Shown one piece after another: positions 22,389 through 34,576 of a stretch of DNA of 64,000 bases. The DNA is from Clonostachys chloroleuca. Taxonomy: Eukaryota > Ascomycota > Sordariomycetes > Hypocreales > Bionectriaceae. Position 1 is the first letter of the stretch. Each line of letters opens with the position of its first letter. The notes beneath the pieces are model-generated. The model had not been told where the DNA came from, ran no database searches, and was given only the letters and a program-made list of their open reading frames with translations. The position numbers and the translations under genes are program-made. The DNA lies in assembly GCA_037952775.1 (NCBI GenBank), contig JBANAY010000003.1, forward strand, positions 36,022,001 through 36,086,000, in the 5' to 3' direction.

Positions 22389-23684
22389 CTACTGCTTTTC
22401 CTTTGGGTATTCGGAACTCGACACCGAAAAGCCCTTCTTCTCATCCTGTCTCTGTACATCGGCAAAGCTCGGCGGAGGCACGTCATCGTCAGGTGGCGCC
22501 ATCCATGACGGTGGTAAGTCGATGCTTGCCGGGAGGATCGTCACCTCGTTCGACCCGCTCGCAGAGAAAGACTCATTGGCAATTTTGCAGGTGGCCTTCC
22601 AGGACAGCTTCTGGGTGGTCGTCTTGATGTTGAAGGTAGACACATTGGGAAGCGCCTTATCACCAAGCCGCAGACGAATGGCAGTACCGATATCCGTAGG
22701 CGGTGGCTTGTCGCCCGTTGTGCATGGAATCTCAACTATGTCGTTTCCGACCTCATCGTTGAGCAGTTCAACCTTCTCCGACGCGTAGTCTGTGTATGGG
22801 TCACCAGAGTCTGAGCCGACGACGTCGAACTCGTACTTCAAGCTTGCTCTGAAGCTGGCAAGCCTGGCCTTTTGGGGCGCGTTCCGGATGGACTCGCTGG
22901 TATCTGACCAGTTGGGGATCACGCGCATGTACACTGGGATCGGCGAGTCGCTGAGCTGAACTATCTTTGGCACTTGAACCTGAAGGTTGAAAGCCAACAC
23001 CGGCACGGAAGAGGTGCCAAAGAACTTCTTCATCTTGTCAGACGTGGACAGCTCGGCGTTCTCCTTGCCTGGGACGAGGCGTTGTGAGCAGACGGTGTCC
23101 GCATGTGAGGTGATTTCAAAGTCAAAGTCGCTGATGGGCGGGTTCGGGTCGACATTGATGAGTCGGATTGGCAGCACAGCCTTTTCAGTTGATGACGAGC
23201 CCTGGCCTTCAGACTTGAGGGTAGCCTCCAACAAGTACTCAATGGTGCCCTTGGCGCCGCCATTGGATACACTGAACGATGCTGGGAGCTCTCGCTTGCC
23301 GACTGAGTCCGAATCTAAGGGGATATATGACAGCTTGGGGCTGTACTCTCCGGGGTAGAGTCGCGCATCGATGTTGGTGGGGATCGTAAAGCTGAAAGGC
23401 CATTGCTGACGGTCCTTGCTCGGAATATGCAGAGGGCCATGGAATATCTGCTTTTCCTGGCGGAAGAGCGCGAACTCGCCCTTGTAGGTGTAGGTCACGT
23501 CGCCAGACCTGTAGTCGATATAGGACTTGGTGCGGCCATGGAACACAACGTCGATGGTAGCTTCGGTGCTCACAATGGTGTTCGCCCGGTAAATTACCCC
23601 ACTGACGGTGTCGCCAGGGCGGTACGTCGTCCGGTCGGTCTCGATGCCGAGGTCTTTGCTGATACTTGCTTTCTTTGCTGCCAT
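22389..23684 (-). CDS. Arrestin-like N-terminal domain protein
   Basis: A single-exon gene of 431 aa. It begins KASISKDLGIETDRTTYRPGDTV-like, with the arrestin-N signature: a beta-rich first domain, YRPGDTVSGVIYR, a FHGRTKSYI strand, then PFSFTIPTN. The second half has the arrestin-C-like beta pattern and a proline-rich acidic end (PPSWMAPPDDDVPPPS). Fungal arrestin-related proteins often recruit HECT ligases of the Rsp5 type to membrane transporters through PPxY motifs. I see no PPxY here, so this may be a divergent member with another partner. The start is the first ATG, followed by a lysine-rich N-terminus with no signal peptide. The family is sure; the cargo is unknown. Confidence 0.85.
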   Translation of the reverse strand: MAAKKASISKDLGIETDRTTYRPGDTVSGVIYRANTIVSTEATIDVVFHGRTKSYIDYRSGDVTYTYKGEFALFRQEKQIFHGPLHIPSKDRQQWPFSFTIPTNIDARLYPGEYSPKLSYIPLDSDSVGKRELPASFSVSNGGAKGTIEYLLEATLKSEGQGSSSTEKAVLPIRLINVDPNPPISDFDFEITSHADTVCSQRLVPGKENAELSTSDKMKKFFGTSSVPVLAFNLQVQVPKIVQLSDSPIPVYMRVIPNWSDTSESIRNAPQKARLASFRASLKYEFDVVGSDSGDPYTDYASEKVELLNDEVGNDIVEIPCTTGDKPPPTDIGTAIRLRLGDKALPNVSTFNIKTTTQKLSWKATCKIANESFSASGSNEVTILPASIDLPPSWMAPPDDDVPPPSFADVQRQDEKKGFSVSSSEYPKEKQ

Positions 23685-25475
23685 CTTGGAGGACAGTCGT
23701 CAGTCGAAGGTATGTATCGGAAATGGAGGAGAGCTCGCGCAACCCCGCATGGTCAGCTCATTGTGTTCATATAAGCCCATCGTACTGTTGACAATGGCCA
23801 AGCCAAGCCTTACTGTTTCTTAGGCGTTTGCCTAAAAATAACCCAGAGAGGCACAGGAGCGAATCACAGTCTCACCACGGTTCATGCGAAACACCTTAGT
23901 GGATCATGGTTTGCATTTCAGCCCCTGAATTACAGGGTCTCTGAGCATTCTGATGACGTACGTAGGTGGGGTGAATCACTCAAGCACACCTGAAGCTCAA
24001 GACACAGCTCTGTTCCAGCCTATAAATCACGTAAGTTGGATGTCTTGGAAGCCAAACCATGTCTCAGCCGGAACACCTCTTGCGTGTCATCGTCGTAGCA
24101 GCCTTGCATGAAATCCTGCCCAGCCCGTTTTGCCCTATTAAGGAAGCTAGTGTTAGGTTTCGAGGATTGCCAAGGTTAGAGCTAGAGTGGCACGCTCACA
24201 AAAGCACAATGGGCCCCTCACAGTATTTCGGCCTGTGAGCATACTATGTGTAAGGCTGCCTAAAATGCCAAGCCGCCACCAAACCTACCGGACTGATGGC
24301 TCAAGGGCCGAGTTGCCAAACCAGAGATTCTAGTGGCATTGATAAAACGTGCCGAAGTTAGAGGCTGACACAAAGGGAACACCATGTCATAGTAATGCCA
24401 CACTAGATATTGGCATATCTTACTCATTATGGGGTTCAGTCGTGTTATTTAAAATCAAACGAGGGCCAGAATATCCATATCTATGCATAGGAGCAGCGTA
24501 ACAGAAGCAAGAGTGTAGGTAATACAGATGGTTATGAAACCCAGAATGTAAGTCAGAAAGGCACCTCTGGTTCTTCACTACGTAAAGCCATATACACAGC
24601 TCTCAACTCTGAAAAGGGTCCGCGTTTATCATTGCGATTGTCTCCCGATTAACCCAGCCCTGAAGCGGCGGGGGCCCATGTCAACTTCCCTGTAGGCCTT
24701 CCCCGCCTCGCCCCCTGGGTTGGTGTAAAGAGCCATCTGAAAATCGATTGGCGTTATTCGTGCCTTTTGATCCAGCCCTTTAACTACTCGCCGGCCACCA
24801 CGTCCGGATGGCCGAGGCCGGATCTCAGCCGGAAGGCGGAGAAGCGCCGCAAGAGGTTGTGGCGTCACAAGTGAACCGACGGTCAACTCAAATGGCCCTT
24901 ATTTATGTTTAGAGCAGCCACACCGTTCAAGTTTGCGCGTTATCTGTGTCAAGCGGTAGTGGGAGGTGGCGGGCGTTTGCAACCTGGTGGGGTAAAGTTG
25001 AATCCAGCTTTGAGTCAATATAAGGCTCTACCGGACAACGCCAAGATCTATCTAACTTGGGAATTTAATTTGAATATGCGTGGGACAGGCGTTTTCACTT
25101 AAACTAGTGGACAAAAACGATCTGGGTCGGATGGAGGTCGGTAAGCGCCGGCCCTCATGCAGGCCGCAAACCAATTCGCCTGCCCATTTGGATGCTTATG
25201 GCCGGCGGCTATATCTTCATTGGGTGGCATTTGTAGATATCTCATCCAATGATTGACCAAAGTCCTTCCAAGAAGTCAGCTCGTTTCAGCTTGGCATGAA
25301 ATTTATCGATCCGATCATTTTGATGAGGGAATAGAAATAGTCTTAAGTTCCTTGACTCATGTTGACTAACGAGATGAATCCTCACAACTCACTTCTTGGC
25401 GTTTGGGATCATCTCTCCCTCGCCCCGACATCAATCCCTCCAACGGCGAATATTATTGACATCCAAGAAATATAA
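23685..25475. other. Gene-poor interval upstream of arrestin-like and DUF3176 genes
   Basis: About 1.8 kb between divergent genes. It contains GC-rich inverted motifs near 24780-24840 and AT-richer flanks. No ORF belongs to a known family, and I find no terminal repeats that would make it a mobile element. Confidence 0.4.
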
Positions 25476-27630
25476 ATGAGTTGGTCAAGGAACAATCGTC
25501 ATTTGTCTTGGACGGACTGGTCTTTCTCCGATGTAGATGCCACTCTAACTCATAATACGCTTGGATCTACCGGCAAACCTGCATCGCACCTTCAAAATGA
25601 GCTACACCAGAAACCAGATACCGAAAATGAGCCCAGCATGTCTACAACCATCATAGAATCTCAGTCAGTGGTAAAGGAACGGAGGTTGCGCCACAGCGTC
25701 ATATCGTGGGCCCCTGAAATTGTATGGTGTTTCTCGGCCATAGTAGTGTTCATCGCCCTGGTTATTCTACTACAGTTCTTTGACTATCAGCTGAGACCAG
25801 ACTTACCGCTGGGTTTGACACTTAACACACTAGTCGCGCTTCTAGCCACAGCTTGCCGCTTCATGACCGCAGTGCCTATAGAGGAAGGCATCTCCCAGCT
25901 TAAATGGAACTGGATGGCCGCTCGCCAAAGGCCTCTCCATGATCTATATAAGTTTGATCAAGCCAGCAGAGGGCCCATAGGATCCATGCGACTGATCCCA
26001 ATTATGCGCGGAAAGTATGCAGTTTCTTTTGGGCTTTGATCGAAGATAAACATCACTTGGTGTGACAAATACACTAACATCCCTTCTAGATTTATCCCAG
26101 TCGTTTCAACAGCCTTGATTGTTCTTCTATCTAGCTTATTGACCTCCTTTGCAACACAATCTGCCATTTCATATCAGGATTTCCGCAGGCAGACAACATC
26201 TGGGAAGTCAGACCCCCAAGCTCCAGTAGCTCTTCACTACGATGTAGCAGACTCCGAGAGAAATCAGAACCGTTTAGGTATGAGTTAATCACTGCTTCTA
26301 CAGTGGTCAGGCTTGTTAAGAACATCATGTATAGATCACCACAGAAGAGCGAGCGAGATGGCACGGGCTGGGTATCAGGGACTGCTTCAATCGGTGCAAA
26401 CAGAATGGCCCCAGGTACAACTTCAGTGCCCATCTCAATTTTGCGAATGGCCATCCTTCAGCTCCTTGGCCGTATGTAGAACCATTAACAACGTTACCGA
26501 CCACCTCCAGTTGAAGAGCCGGTCCGAATCTACGCGCCAAGGTAGCAGAACACAGTACTATGCTTCGCTCCCGGGAAGGGATAGTGCCTTGAACGTCTTT
26601 GAGCTGGATTCCTTCGGGTTGAACATGACCTCGCCGGAAGACAGGTCGTACGAGAATGGCGAAACAGAGAAGTGGACTTCCTTCGCCCTCTCCGATGATG
26701 ACGCCGTTCTCCGGACTGCTTTCACCCGGTTCTACATACATTACACCAACTTCGCATCTTCAACAATCCCTGCGAGCTTCCGTGCCACCGAAGTCTTTTG
26801 GCACTTTTGCGTCAACACCTACAACGTTGATGTTACAAACGCGACTTCAGACACACGGATCAGTACCACGGCGACAAGAGTCCGCGAGGTGTATGGCGAT
26901 CCTCAGCCAAGCCACTACAGCTCGTTTTCGATGGAGAGCGAGGACAGGAAACAGCTATTCAACGTCTCCGACCGCTTGAGGTATCGCCTGAAACAAAAGA
27001 TCAAATACGACTTACAGGGCACTAGCAATTCCGTGTATGGTGACGAATCTGTGCTTCCTGCGGTTGTATTGGCGAATCTGTACTATGGTCACCAAGGATC
27101 CTCTGCAGAGAGAAAGTCCGCTGGTGAAAATCCATCTGAAGAAGAGCTTGACAAGGAACTATGGAGCAACACTGAGAAACTCACTCAGTCGTTTGCAGAT
27201 GCCATGACAACTCAGTAAGTCAAAATGAATCTATCCATTTCCGGTGAAAATAACCCTAATAAGATGGCGGAAACAAAGTCTTCGGGCCACGGAAAAGAGT
27301 GGAACAGTTCGTGGATCGGCTTTTGAGATGCAAACCTACATTGTCGTCCGGTGGGAATGGCTCTCATTCTTGGCTGCCCAGATAATTTTGACGATCGTGT
27401 TCCAGATTGCAGTCATTGTCCAGACAGCTAGAATGAGTGTTGGCATTGTGAAGAGTTCCAATATGGCAGAGCTCTTCGCTTTATATGGCGACGACGACGA
27501 TAACTGGTCTCAAAAGTGGACTCTAGCCGCAGCTGGTCTCAGGGCTAGAGGCTTTGGCACGGAAATTAACAACAGTGTAGAGGCGAAATTAGTTCCAGGA
27601 ACCCACGGCTGGAACCTTCAAATAAAATGA
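25476..27630 (+). CDS. DUF3176 fungal membrane protein
   Basis: Four exons: 25476-26014, 26090-26277, 26335-27214 and about 27264-27630 (657 aa). The last acceptor could instead be at 27278 (652 aa), because the AAG at 27263 lies very close to a CTAAT branch-like motif. The N-terminal segment matches DUF3176: a transmembrane helix in WCFSAIVVFIALVILLQFF, LTLNTLVALLATACRF, then VPIEEGISQLKWNW and DQASRGPIGSM. Exon 2 adds a third membrane helix. Exon 3 is a large, probably non-cytosolic domain with paired cysteines (QCPSQFCEWPSFSSLAVC) and N-glycosylation sequons (NVT, NMT). Exon 4 adds the last helix (WLSFLAAQIILTIVFQ). The function of the family is unknown. It is common in accessory regions beside HET/NLR genes, as here. 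Confidence 0.82.
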
Positions 27631-27949
27631 ATCAAATATCATGAATGCCTGGATAATAGACATTGTGGATTTTGATATCAAGCCCGGGACTGCAGTCACC
27701 CATTCGCAAGGTCTATAATCTCCTTCTTCAAGTACCTCGTTTCCTCTTTTGTAGCTACATAAGATGGGCTCTGTCTTGGATTATTAAGCTTCCTCTGTCC
27801 TCTGAGTCTTCTTTTGCCAATGTAGCAATATATTATCCATGGACTATCACAATCGTCATCCGGCCACCGTGGCCGGGTCCTTTCTTTTCAAAGCACCAGC
27901 TTCTGTATCATAAAGAACCGCGATTTCTTCCCATTATTTGTGCGGATGG

Positions 27950-29750
27950 TCACGTACTCTTAAGTTTCGGTAAAAACCAAACATTCTGCAATGGGAGAAG
28001 TAGGTATCTGATGCCGAAGATGGAGAGCCCGGCCATGAGAAGTAGTACCAACCAGAACACGTTCAAATTAGTGTGCTTATCACTCAGAACTCTAATCGAG
28101 CCACATAGAGACCGCAATTCGCCTTCTGGTTCAGCTATGAAATCATGCGAAGTCTTGTTTCCTTCCTCTCCAGCTATCGGGAAGACAGGAACAGAAGGGA
28201 AATCGGCCAAGAACCGTTGCATTGACGCCAATCCAATGCTGTGGAGGCTCATAATCTCCTCTCCCTATGCCACTGTGTCGGTCGTAGTGCTTCTGAAAAT
28301 TGATACACCTGCCGATCGTTTGCTGACAGTATTCCAGCGCCAAGCGTACGGACGATGGCCGAGAAATTCAGGACCAGGGCTTTCGAAAGGAGCTCCAGAA
28401 CCGCGACCTACTTTGGATTCACGTGCAGCTTCCGTCCATTGTGCAAAACTCCCACTGGCGAGTGCATCCCAGTGTAGATGCCACCCAATCAGCGTAGTAG
28501 AAGACGCCCAAGGGGAAATCTGGCCGGAAACCACTTGGGTCATCCTTTTTGGTAGCCTGGAACCAAGGGTCCTCGGTGACGTTAGAGTATTTTGCGATAT
28601 TCAGCAGATATAGAACTGTGATGTCCGCATGGGGCATAATGAAGTCATCTATTGGTGAGAAGTCTGAAATTGATGTGTTATCGTGGAAGCCGGCGTAGGA
28701 TGCCAGTGCTCTATTGCTCAGTTAGTGTTGCATGTTTCAACTTAAAGAATTCCATCTGTGGCTTACCTCAACTCATACGGGGGGAAGTTCATAGATGAAT
28801 CAGGCTCCAAAATCAAAGATTTACGTACCACCCAGGCGAAATTAGTAGATTCCGTTGGCCCCAAGTAACATTCTTTGTGTGTGCCCCACGGAGCTTTAAA
28901 CCATGGAGGCGAATGCTTTTCCTCAGCTAATATCGGAACACATTTCGTAACTGAGCGGAAACGGAGTTGGCCATCCTTGGCAGTGTTTATACCGAGATGT
29001 TCGTTAGGTACTCCCGGGTGCCAATCTCAAATGCCGGAGTCTGAGCACAACCGCGGGATCTGTGAGGCTGCGCAAGAGTGTGGGCGTATCGATGTTGCAA
29101 GGTTTCGTACAACAAGGAAAGAAAAACGGAGTGTAGCAGCGACAAGCGTATTCCTGGCCTTGGGCCAGAATATGTCGATACCATGAGCTCGCTACAACCT
29201 CTGTTTAAGGGCCATTAGGCCTGCCGCATTTATTGTCAGCTAATAGCACATCCCCCTTTGTTGGATCAGCCGCAAGGAAAAGATAGTAACAGGAACGAGG
29301 CCCAGATGTAGGGCGACGACCTGCAAAGGCCGCCAAATATTCCCTAGCCATGTCCAGATCGGTCTGAACAATCTGAGGACCGCGAATGCCGCCATGGCAG
29401 GATAAGAAGGACGAGCCCGTTGTTGATGGTTTTGCGCAGCGCGCGGCCTGGGGGGGGGGGGGGGGGCCAGGATCTATAATAGACAATGTCCTCCAGATTC
29501 GATGTAACAAGTTTGAGAAACAAAGTGCCTAAGAACTTCAGGACAAAGAAGGCAGGGTTGCCGGCTTCTAAAGGGACAGTGAGGGTGAGTCCGTACCAGG
29601 AAGGCTACCAACTTCCAGTGATGTTGAATGATCGTATTGCGGTAGGACGTATGTTTCCCACGTACCATTGTGGTTCATCCAGAACCCTGTGTACACCAAG
29701 GATGCGTTCATCCTGTAAGTATACAATTCGGAAATCAAGGGAAGGATGAA
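27950..29750 (-). pseudogene. Decayed multi-span membrane protein gene of a fungal-specific family
   Basis: Several pieces of one ancestral minus-strand coding region are recognisable but lie in different frames. They are a membrane-proximal start near 29700-29480 (LTLTVPLEAGNPAFF), a middle part around 29040-28760 (GQLRFRSVTKCVPI, then GPTESTNFAWVV and an intron with GTAAGC...TAG), then DITVLYLLNIAKYSNVTEDP (28637-28560), CTRQWEFC near 28460, and the C-terminal helix region (ASMQRFLADFP...NVFWLVLLLMAGLSIFGI) ending at 27950. Stops such as TGA near 28420 and TAG at 28265-28267 interrupt it, and a G17 run sits inside (29450-29466). The arrangement is typical of fungal hypothetical proteins with an N-terminal and a C-terminal membrane segment around an extracellular domain. 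The long plus-strand ORF over it (27663-28613) is its antisense shadow. Confidence 0.6.
29450..29466. repeat. Poly-G homopolymer, 17 G
   Basis: Seventeen consecutive G on the plus strand, inside the decayed membrane-protein gene. The length in the real genome may differ, since such runs are error-prone in sequencing and replication. Confidence 0.95.
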
Positions 29751-30374
29751 GAAGGATGAAAGGGCCTGTCCATTAGCTAGTTAGAGAAGACAAGTCAACC
29801 TCACAGCCGACGCAAACCAACGTTGACATGAGTTCAGAATACATTAGCAAGAAGAATTTGTGAGTCTTCTAGCACGGCGGGCTACCCAGCTCTTGCTGGT
29901 TATGCTTGCATGGCACATCCTGGCCTTTGCAGCAAAACTGCGGAACTTTTGCCGAGAAACCACTCCAAGAGTCCGTAACCAGTAAGTATTTTGCGATTGC
30001 CGCAGGGGTAAATCGATACTTCTCAAACTAGGCAGAGACTCTCTTCCGCATTGATTTTCTCTCTTGGCGCTTTCATCTCTCTTCTGGCCTGGCACTAGCC
30101 TGATACCCAGGCAGTAGTACACGTCCTGCGGTTGATAGGAATCATTGCTTGAAACAGTCTTCGAACATCCAACGCGTTCGAAGAGCAATCTTACAGCCCA
30201 ATATCAAATTATACTCAATTACACGCAGTTTCAGAAGGCAGGGAATGGAACTGTGTTCAGTTGAAGGCGCAACGAATCACACTCTCCATTTAACATAATT
30301 TAGAAGCCCTCGCATCTAGGGTATGCTTCCATCTCTCTCTGTGCGATATATATGCCGTCTTTGTTCATTAAAAA
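29751..30374. other. Intergenic region
   Basis: About 620 bp between the decayed membrane-protein gene and the UbiA-type gene. A minus-strand ORF at 29844-30188 has no recognisable family. Nothing else can be supported. Confidence 0.4.
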
Positions 30375-31424
30375 TCATGCCCAGGATGCAAGAGCAGGCG
30401 AAAGGTAAATGACAAGCAGCCACAAACACCACAGCTGCAACACTACCTCATCCCACTTCTGACCCCATCTCGCCAACGCCAAGCTTGCAAGCGCTACACC
30501 AAGCACAATCGAAGGTGCCCAAAACCAGATGGTTGTGGTTTCAGTAGCCCAGAACCAGGGCCCCAGAATCGACCAAAGGAGGACCATGCTCGCGACGCTC
30601 CACCTGGTAACACTCTCCCCATATACAATTGGGATCGTCTGGCGCCCTCTCGCTCTATCTCCTTCCAGGTCTGGGAGATCCTGGCTCTGGACTGTGGTAG
30701 ACACGATGAGCCCAGTCAGGAAGAGCCAGTTGTAGGCTTTGGGGAGCAGACTACCCTCGCCTCCGGCCAGCACCGTGAGCGCACCGCATCCAAAACTCAT
30801 GAGTCCGGTGCCGTTGAGGGCGTTGCGCATCCAGATGCTAGCGCTGCTTCCCTCGAGGTCGTTGTACATCCAGACGAATACCACGAGCATCGTCATCGGC
30901 ACCAGTGCTCCGGACATGAGTGATACCGCCAGCGAGAGCGGGATGATGGCGAGGAGCCACGATCGTGCCTGTGATCTGGAGATTCGTCCCGAGGGGATGG
31001 GTCGCCACGGCTTGTTGACTGCGTCCTCCACGACTGAGTCTGGCAGGCTCTGGTTGGCGATATCGTGGAGGGCGCAGTTGAGCCAGAGCCAGAAGAGCAT
31101 ACGCGGGATGTGGGTGAGCAAGTATCCTAGGTCGGGGGGAGTGCTGGAGTCGAAGGATCTGACGCATTTGACGGTTGGAGGTGCGTATACGGCAGCGATG
31201 GCGAAGATGCTCTGGGGTATCGTCATGGTTTTGAAGTCGCTCTTAGTGAAGAGGAAGAATGTCCAGAGATGGAAGCCGATACTCCTAGGCTTTTTCTTCT
31301 TCAAGTCAATACAGTTTACTTTGAGTGTTGCTGTATGGTATTTCAAGTCACTTACTTGGCCTGCACTAGGCGATGAGCCCGGAGATTTTGGCTCATGTCG
31401 AGCCAATGTTGTCTCTACTGACAT
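30375..31424 (-). CDS. UbiA-family prenyltransferase / UbiA-type terpene cyclase
   Basis: A multi-span membrane enzyme of about 330 aa once a 57-bp in-phase intron (31299-31355, GTAAGT...AAG) is removed; unspliced it would be 349 aa. The first aspartate-region motif is altered (CALHDIANQSL followed by EDAVNKPWRPIPSGRIS) and the second is QDLPDLEGDRARGRQTIP, the usual second Asp-rich box that binds prenyl diphosphate through magnesium. About eight hydrophobic segments follow the UbiA pattern. The KPWRPIPSGR signature is that of fungal UbiA homologues, which include the fumagillin-pathway membrane terpene cyclase. Family membership is firm; whether it transfers or cyclises a prenyl chain is inference. 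No polyketide synthase, P450 or other biosynthetic gene is adjacent. The start is ATG 31424; the frame upstream begins only with TTG. Confidence 0.8.
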   Translation of the reverse strand: MSVETTLARHEPKSPGSSPSAGQVSDLKYHTATLKVNCIDLKKKKPRSIGFHLWTFFLFTKSDFKTMTIPQSIFAIAAVYAPPTVKCVRSFDSSTPPDLGYLLTHIPRMLFWLWLNCALHDIANQSLPDSVVEDAVNKPWRPIPSGRISRSQARSWLLAIIPLSLAVSLMSGALVPMTMLVVFVWMYNDLEGSSASIWMRNALNGTGLMSFGCGALTVLAGGEGSLLPKAYNWLFLTGLIVSTTVQSQDLPDLEGDRARGRQTIPIVYGESVTRWSVASMVLLWSILGPWFWATETTTIWFWAPSIVLGVALASLALARWGQKWDEVVLQLWCLWLLVIYLSPALASWA

Positions 31425-34400
31425 GGTTATTTTGTCAAGAATGGGTAGAGGCAATGAAGATCAAAGAACTACGGTGATTGAAACAAATCACGGGTGGGAC
31501 ATACTGCAGCTATTTATGCCATTAGTGGCCATACATTCAGCTTTCACAGCTTGTGTCATATACATAGTAATGTATAGCATTCGTAACCTGGGTTTCTTCT
31601 CTTTCACCGTCGCGATTCCTCCAATTGTAACAAGAGTAGGCATCTCCGGCCCTCGGTTTGATCACCGCCTGTTTGAGTCTCTTTATGTCACATATTCCAT
31701 CACTCGCTATTCCGCCAATGACGATATAGTAGGGACCGCCGGGATATACAAAGCTCCCGGACCTCGGTTTGAACGGGGCTAGTCTAGACGCTCTAGTTCC
31801 AATCCTAGCTATAACGCAACTTAATAGAACAGGGGAACCACTGCTCCGGCTCTTGTAGCCAATAGAGTCTATGATCCATTGATAAAGGCAGTTTGTGAAA
31901 TACTATCGCCTTCCTAGATTTTGTTCTCTTTTTCTTGTTCCAGGTGTGAATATATGAGAAAATCCTCTTTCAGAACAGGTGCTTTGCCTTTGCACAAGAA
32001 AAAACTTTCGCACGAGAACGAACTATCACAAAAGAGGTTGTCGGAGTCTAATTAAACAATAAATCCAATTGAAATCCTGCTAGGCTGTTTCTTTGGCTCC
32101 TATGTTGACGTACACAAGCGCCTACAAGATTGAAGTGAGAGTATTAGGGGGATCACAAAGTGGTTTCTTAGTTTGAAATGGGTGGAAAGCAGGATTTTCA
32201 CGCAAGAAGAGGTAAAGATCGCAATCAGCACTTGGTGAGACGTGGCAGCTCACTAGTAAACGGAGTTTCGCATTCCAAGCAATCATGGCCAATGAAATAC
32301 CCTTAGCCCAAAGCTGTCACAACAGATCGGTGGTGGGGCGTCAATGCACGAGTGGCAGATTACGATCCTCCCAGCAGACTACGAAGAAAGTAATGAATCA
32401 GATAAACATAGATTCACATAGGATTCTTAGTTAAGTCTCATGTCCCAGCTAGCGTCGGACAGGTTTTCGTAAACGACATTCTCTGCCTGTTCTTGCCACT
32501 TTCAACTTGATTCAACAAGGTATATTTGGTTATATACATCTTACCATTATGCCACAGATCTTTTATTTTTTGTACGCGACGGCAAGAAAACGCTAATTTT
32601 CAGGCCACATAAACACAACCGGCCAATTTCAATTTCCAAAGCTGCTTATCTAGCTTGGAAAGAGGGAGTGTTCATAGTCGGGTGGGTCCGTGTTGCAGCA
32701 AGGCCATGCGAAGGAAGTCGATGTATTTGTACTGTTCTTAGCTTTACTGCACCAGGTTAGAGGCGGTAGGATCAAAACTTCCGATGGCGTCCTTGGTGGC
32801 AAATCTTAGTGGCAAATGGGCGACATGGAAATTGAGGTTTCGAATTTTCAAAACCGCTCTCCTAATAGAATGGCTGGAAGGCGTGACAAAACAACGACGC
32901 ACAACAACGATAATATCTAAATTACTTCAGGATATACGAGTAGCCACTTCTCTTGATGTCGGAATTAGATTGGAGAGGAGTTTGCAGGGGAAAAAATTAA
33001 CACCCATTCGAAGGCTGCCGATGGATCAGTTTGCGTTGATCATCCAACGGTCCAACGGCACCTGAAATTCGACGACAGCCGTGCTAGAAGTTCCATCACG
33101 GGATAGCCGTCGCTCGTTTAAATAATGCTGACACTAGTCATATAGATCCATGGTTCATGCAATGCAAGATTAGCAGGTACTAGGGACAGCTCAGGGGTCA
33201 GGATCCTGGAGATCTACGGACCACCCTTTGCTTATGACGAGATCTAGAATCATCCAGTATACTAAGAACTTTCCAGCACTAAAGGCGCACCTACTTTAAC
33301 GTGCCGGATCAAGTAAGCCCCATTCAACTCGATCCCGTATGACCATAAGATTATGGACATGGCAGGCTCATCTTCACTTGTCACTCGTCATCCCAGATAT
33401 TGCGAGATCCGCCATCATTTCCATTGCATCAGTATAATCAGTGTTCATAACTTACGCGTCGGTTTTAGAAGATCTCTCCATGAATTACCATGCTTCAAAT
33501 CATTCACAGACTCCAGGGTCGGCGAGCGGGCTTGCTACTCTATTTGTGCCCATGTCAAGTCCAGTCCTCTCTCACCTAAATGACTTGGTAAAATCATCAG
33601 TTTCTCTCCGTAGAACCAAGAATCCGTCCCGTCCCTGCTCCGATCATTGAGGTAAGATGAGAATTCCGAAAGTCTCTATATATCATCGTAATTCTGATAC
33701 AAATCATCCTCGCTTTAAGAATAAGCTGGCGCAAGCCTCGGGATTCCTTTCATCCTCAAGAACGCGTCTTGCAGAGCTTGCCCTCAACGCTAATAAACTC
33801 ATGTTTTTCACTATTATGGAATTTTTCATTTGTAAGTAGTTGTCAGTCATGCGAAAAGTCTCGAATACTAATTGCTCCAATCTATGCAACCTATGTCTTG
33901 AAGACACTATCTCCTGAGGCTAAGAGATCTCACATTCCACTGTTGACCTGATTCATCCTTCTTCCTCGGGCCTGTCGTATCGGCGATGAACCCTCAGTTG
34001 TGATAGAAGCTAAGACGATCCATTTATTGCTGGATGCAGATGATCGAGGACGATCTTCGGGTCTAGGTCGTGCACGTTCCACCTGCATGAGGGCAGCACA
34101 CGCAGGTGCATTTTAGCTACGGCGGGAGGGTCCAAGCAAACGGCTGGATCGAGGCGGGCCGATCAGGTACCGTTGTGCAACCTGGTGGCGTTCTAGACTC
34201 CCGTTGGGGGAAGCTGGAGCATCACGATTCGCCAAAGAACCTGCAGCCATCAGATGCACATCAGAGCAGCCATCACGGAAGTGCGGGGCACAGAAGACTC
34301 CAACACTATCTTAACCATGTACGTATCCATGGGCGGCGCATAATGACGACACTGCTCCCATTACCCATAGCCACCACTTGGCGTCAGCAGATGGGGATGC

Positions 34401-34576
34401 TCCCAATATAGAAGGCAGCAGGGGTCCAGCGCTAGCTGACGGGTGCAGATCGCAGAAAACCACATACGTCGCTTCTCCAAGCCGTCGAAAATGAGATGTC
34501 GGAATCCAGGCCATTCCACGCCAGCATCTAGGGTAATGGTCTTGTCCCCAGCCGCCTTCGCCTGCTCTCTCCCACC
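31425..34576. other. 3.1-kb gene-poor interval
   Basis: The longest stretch without a recognisable gene. Short ORFs (for example 93 codons at 32784-33065, rich in Arg/Lys/Thr) show no family signature. No terminal repeats, tRNA or CRISPR-like array is visible. The last 500 bp should hold the promoter of the HET gene at 34577. Confidence 0.4.

Noticed and set aside
27663..28613. 316-codon plus-strand ORF
   Set aside because: It lies antisense to recognisable pieces of the decayed membrane-protein gene and has no family signature of its own.
30739..31782. 347-codon plus-strand ORF
   Set aside because: Antisense shadow of the UbiA-type gene; the minus-strand frame has clear motifs and membrane segments.
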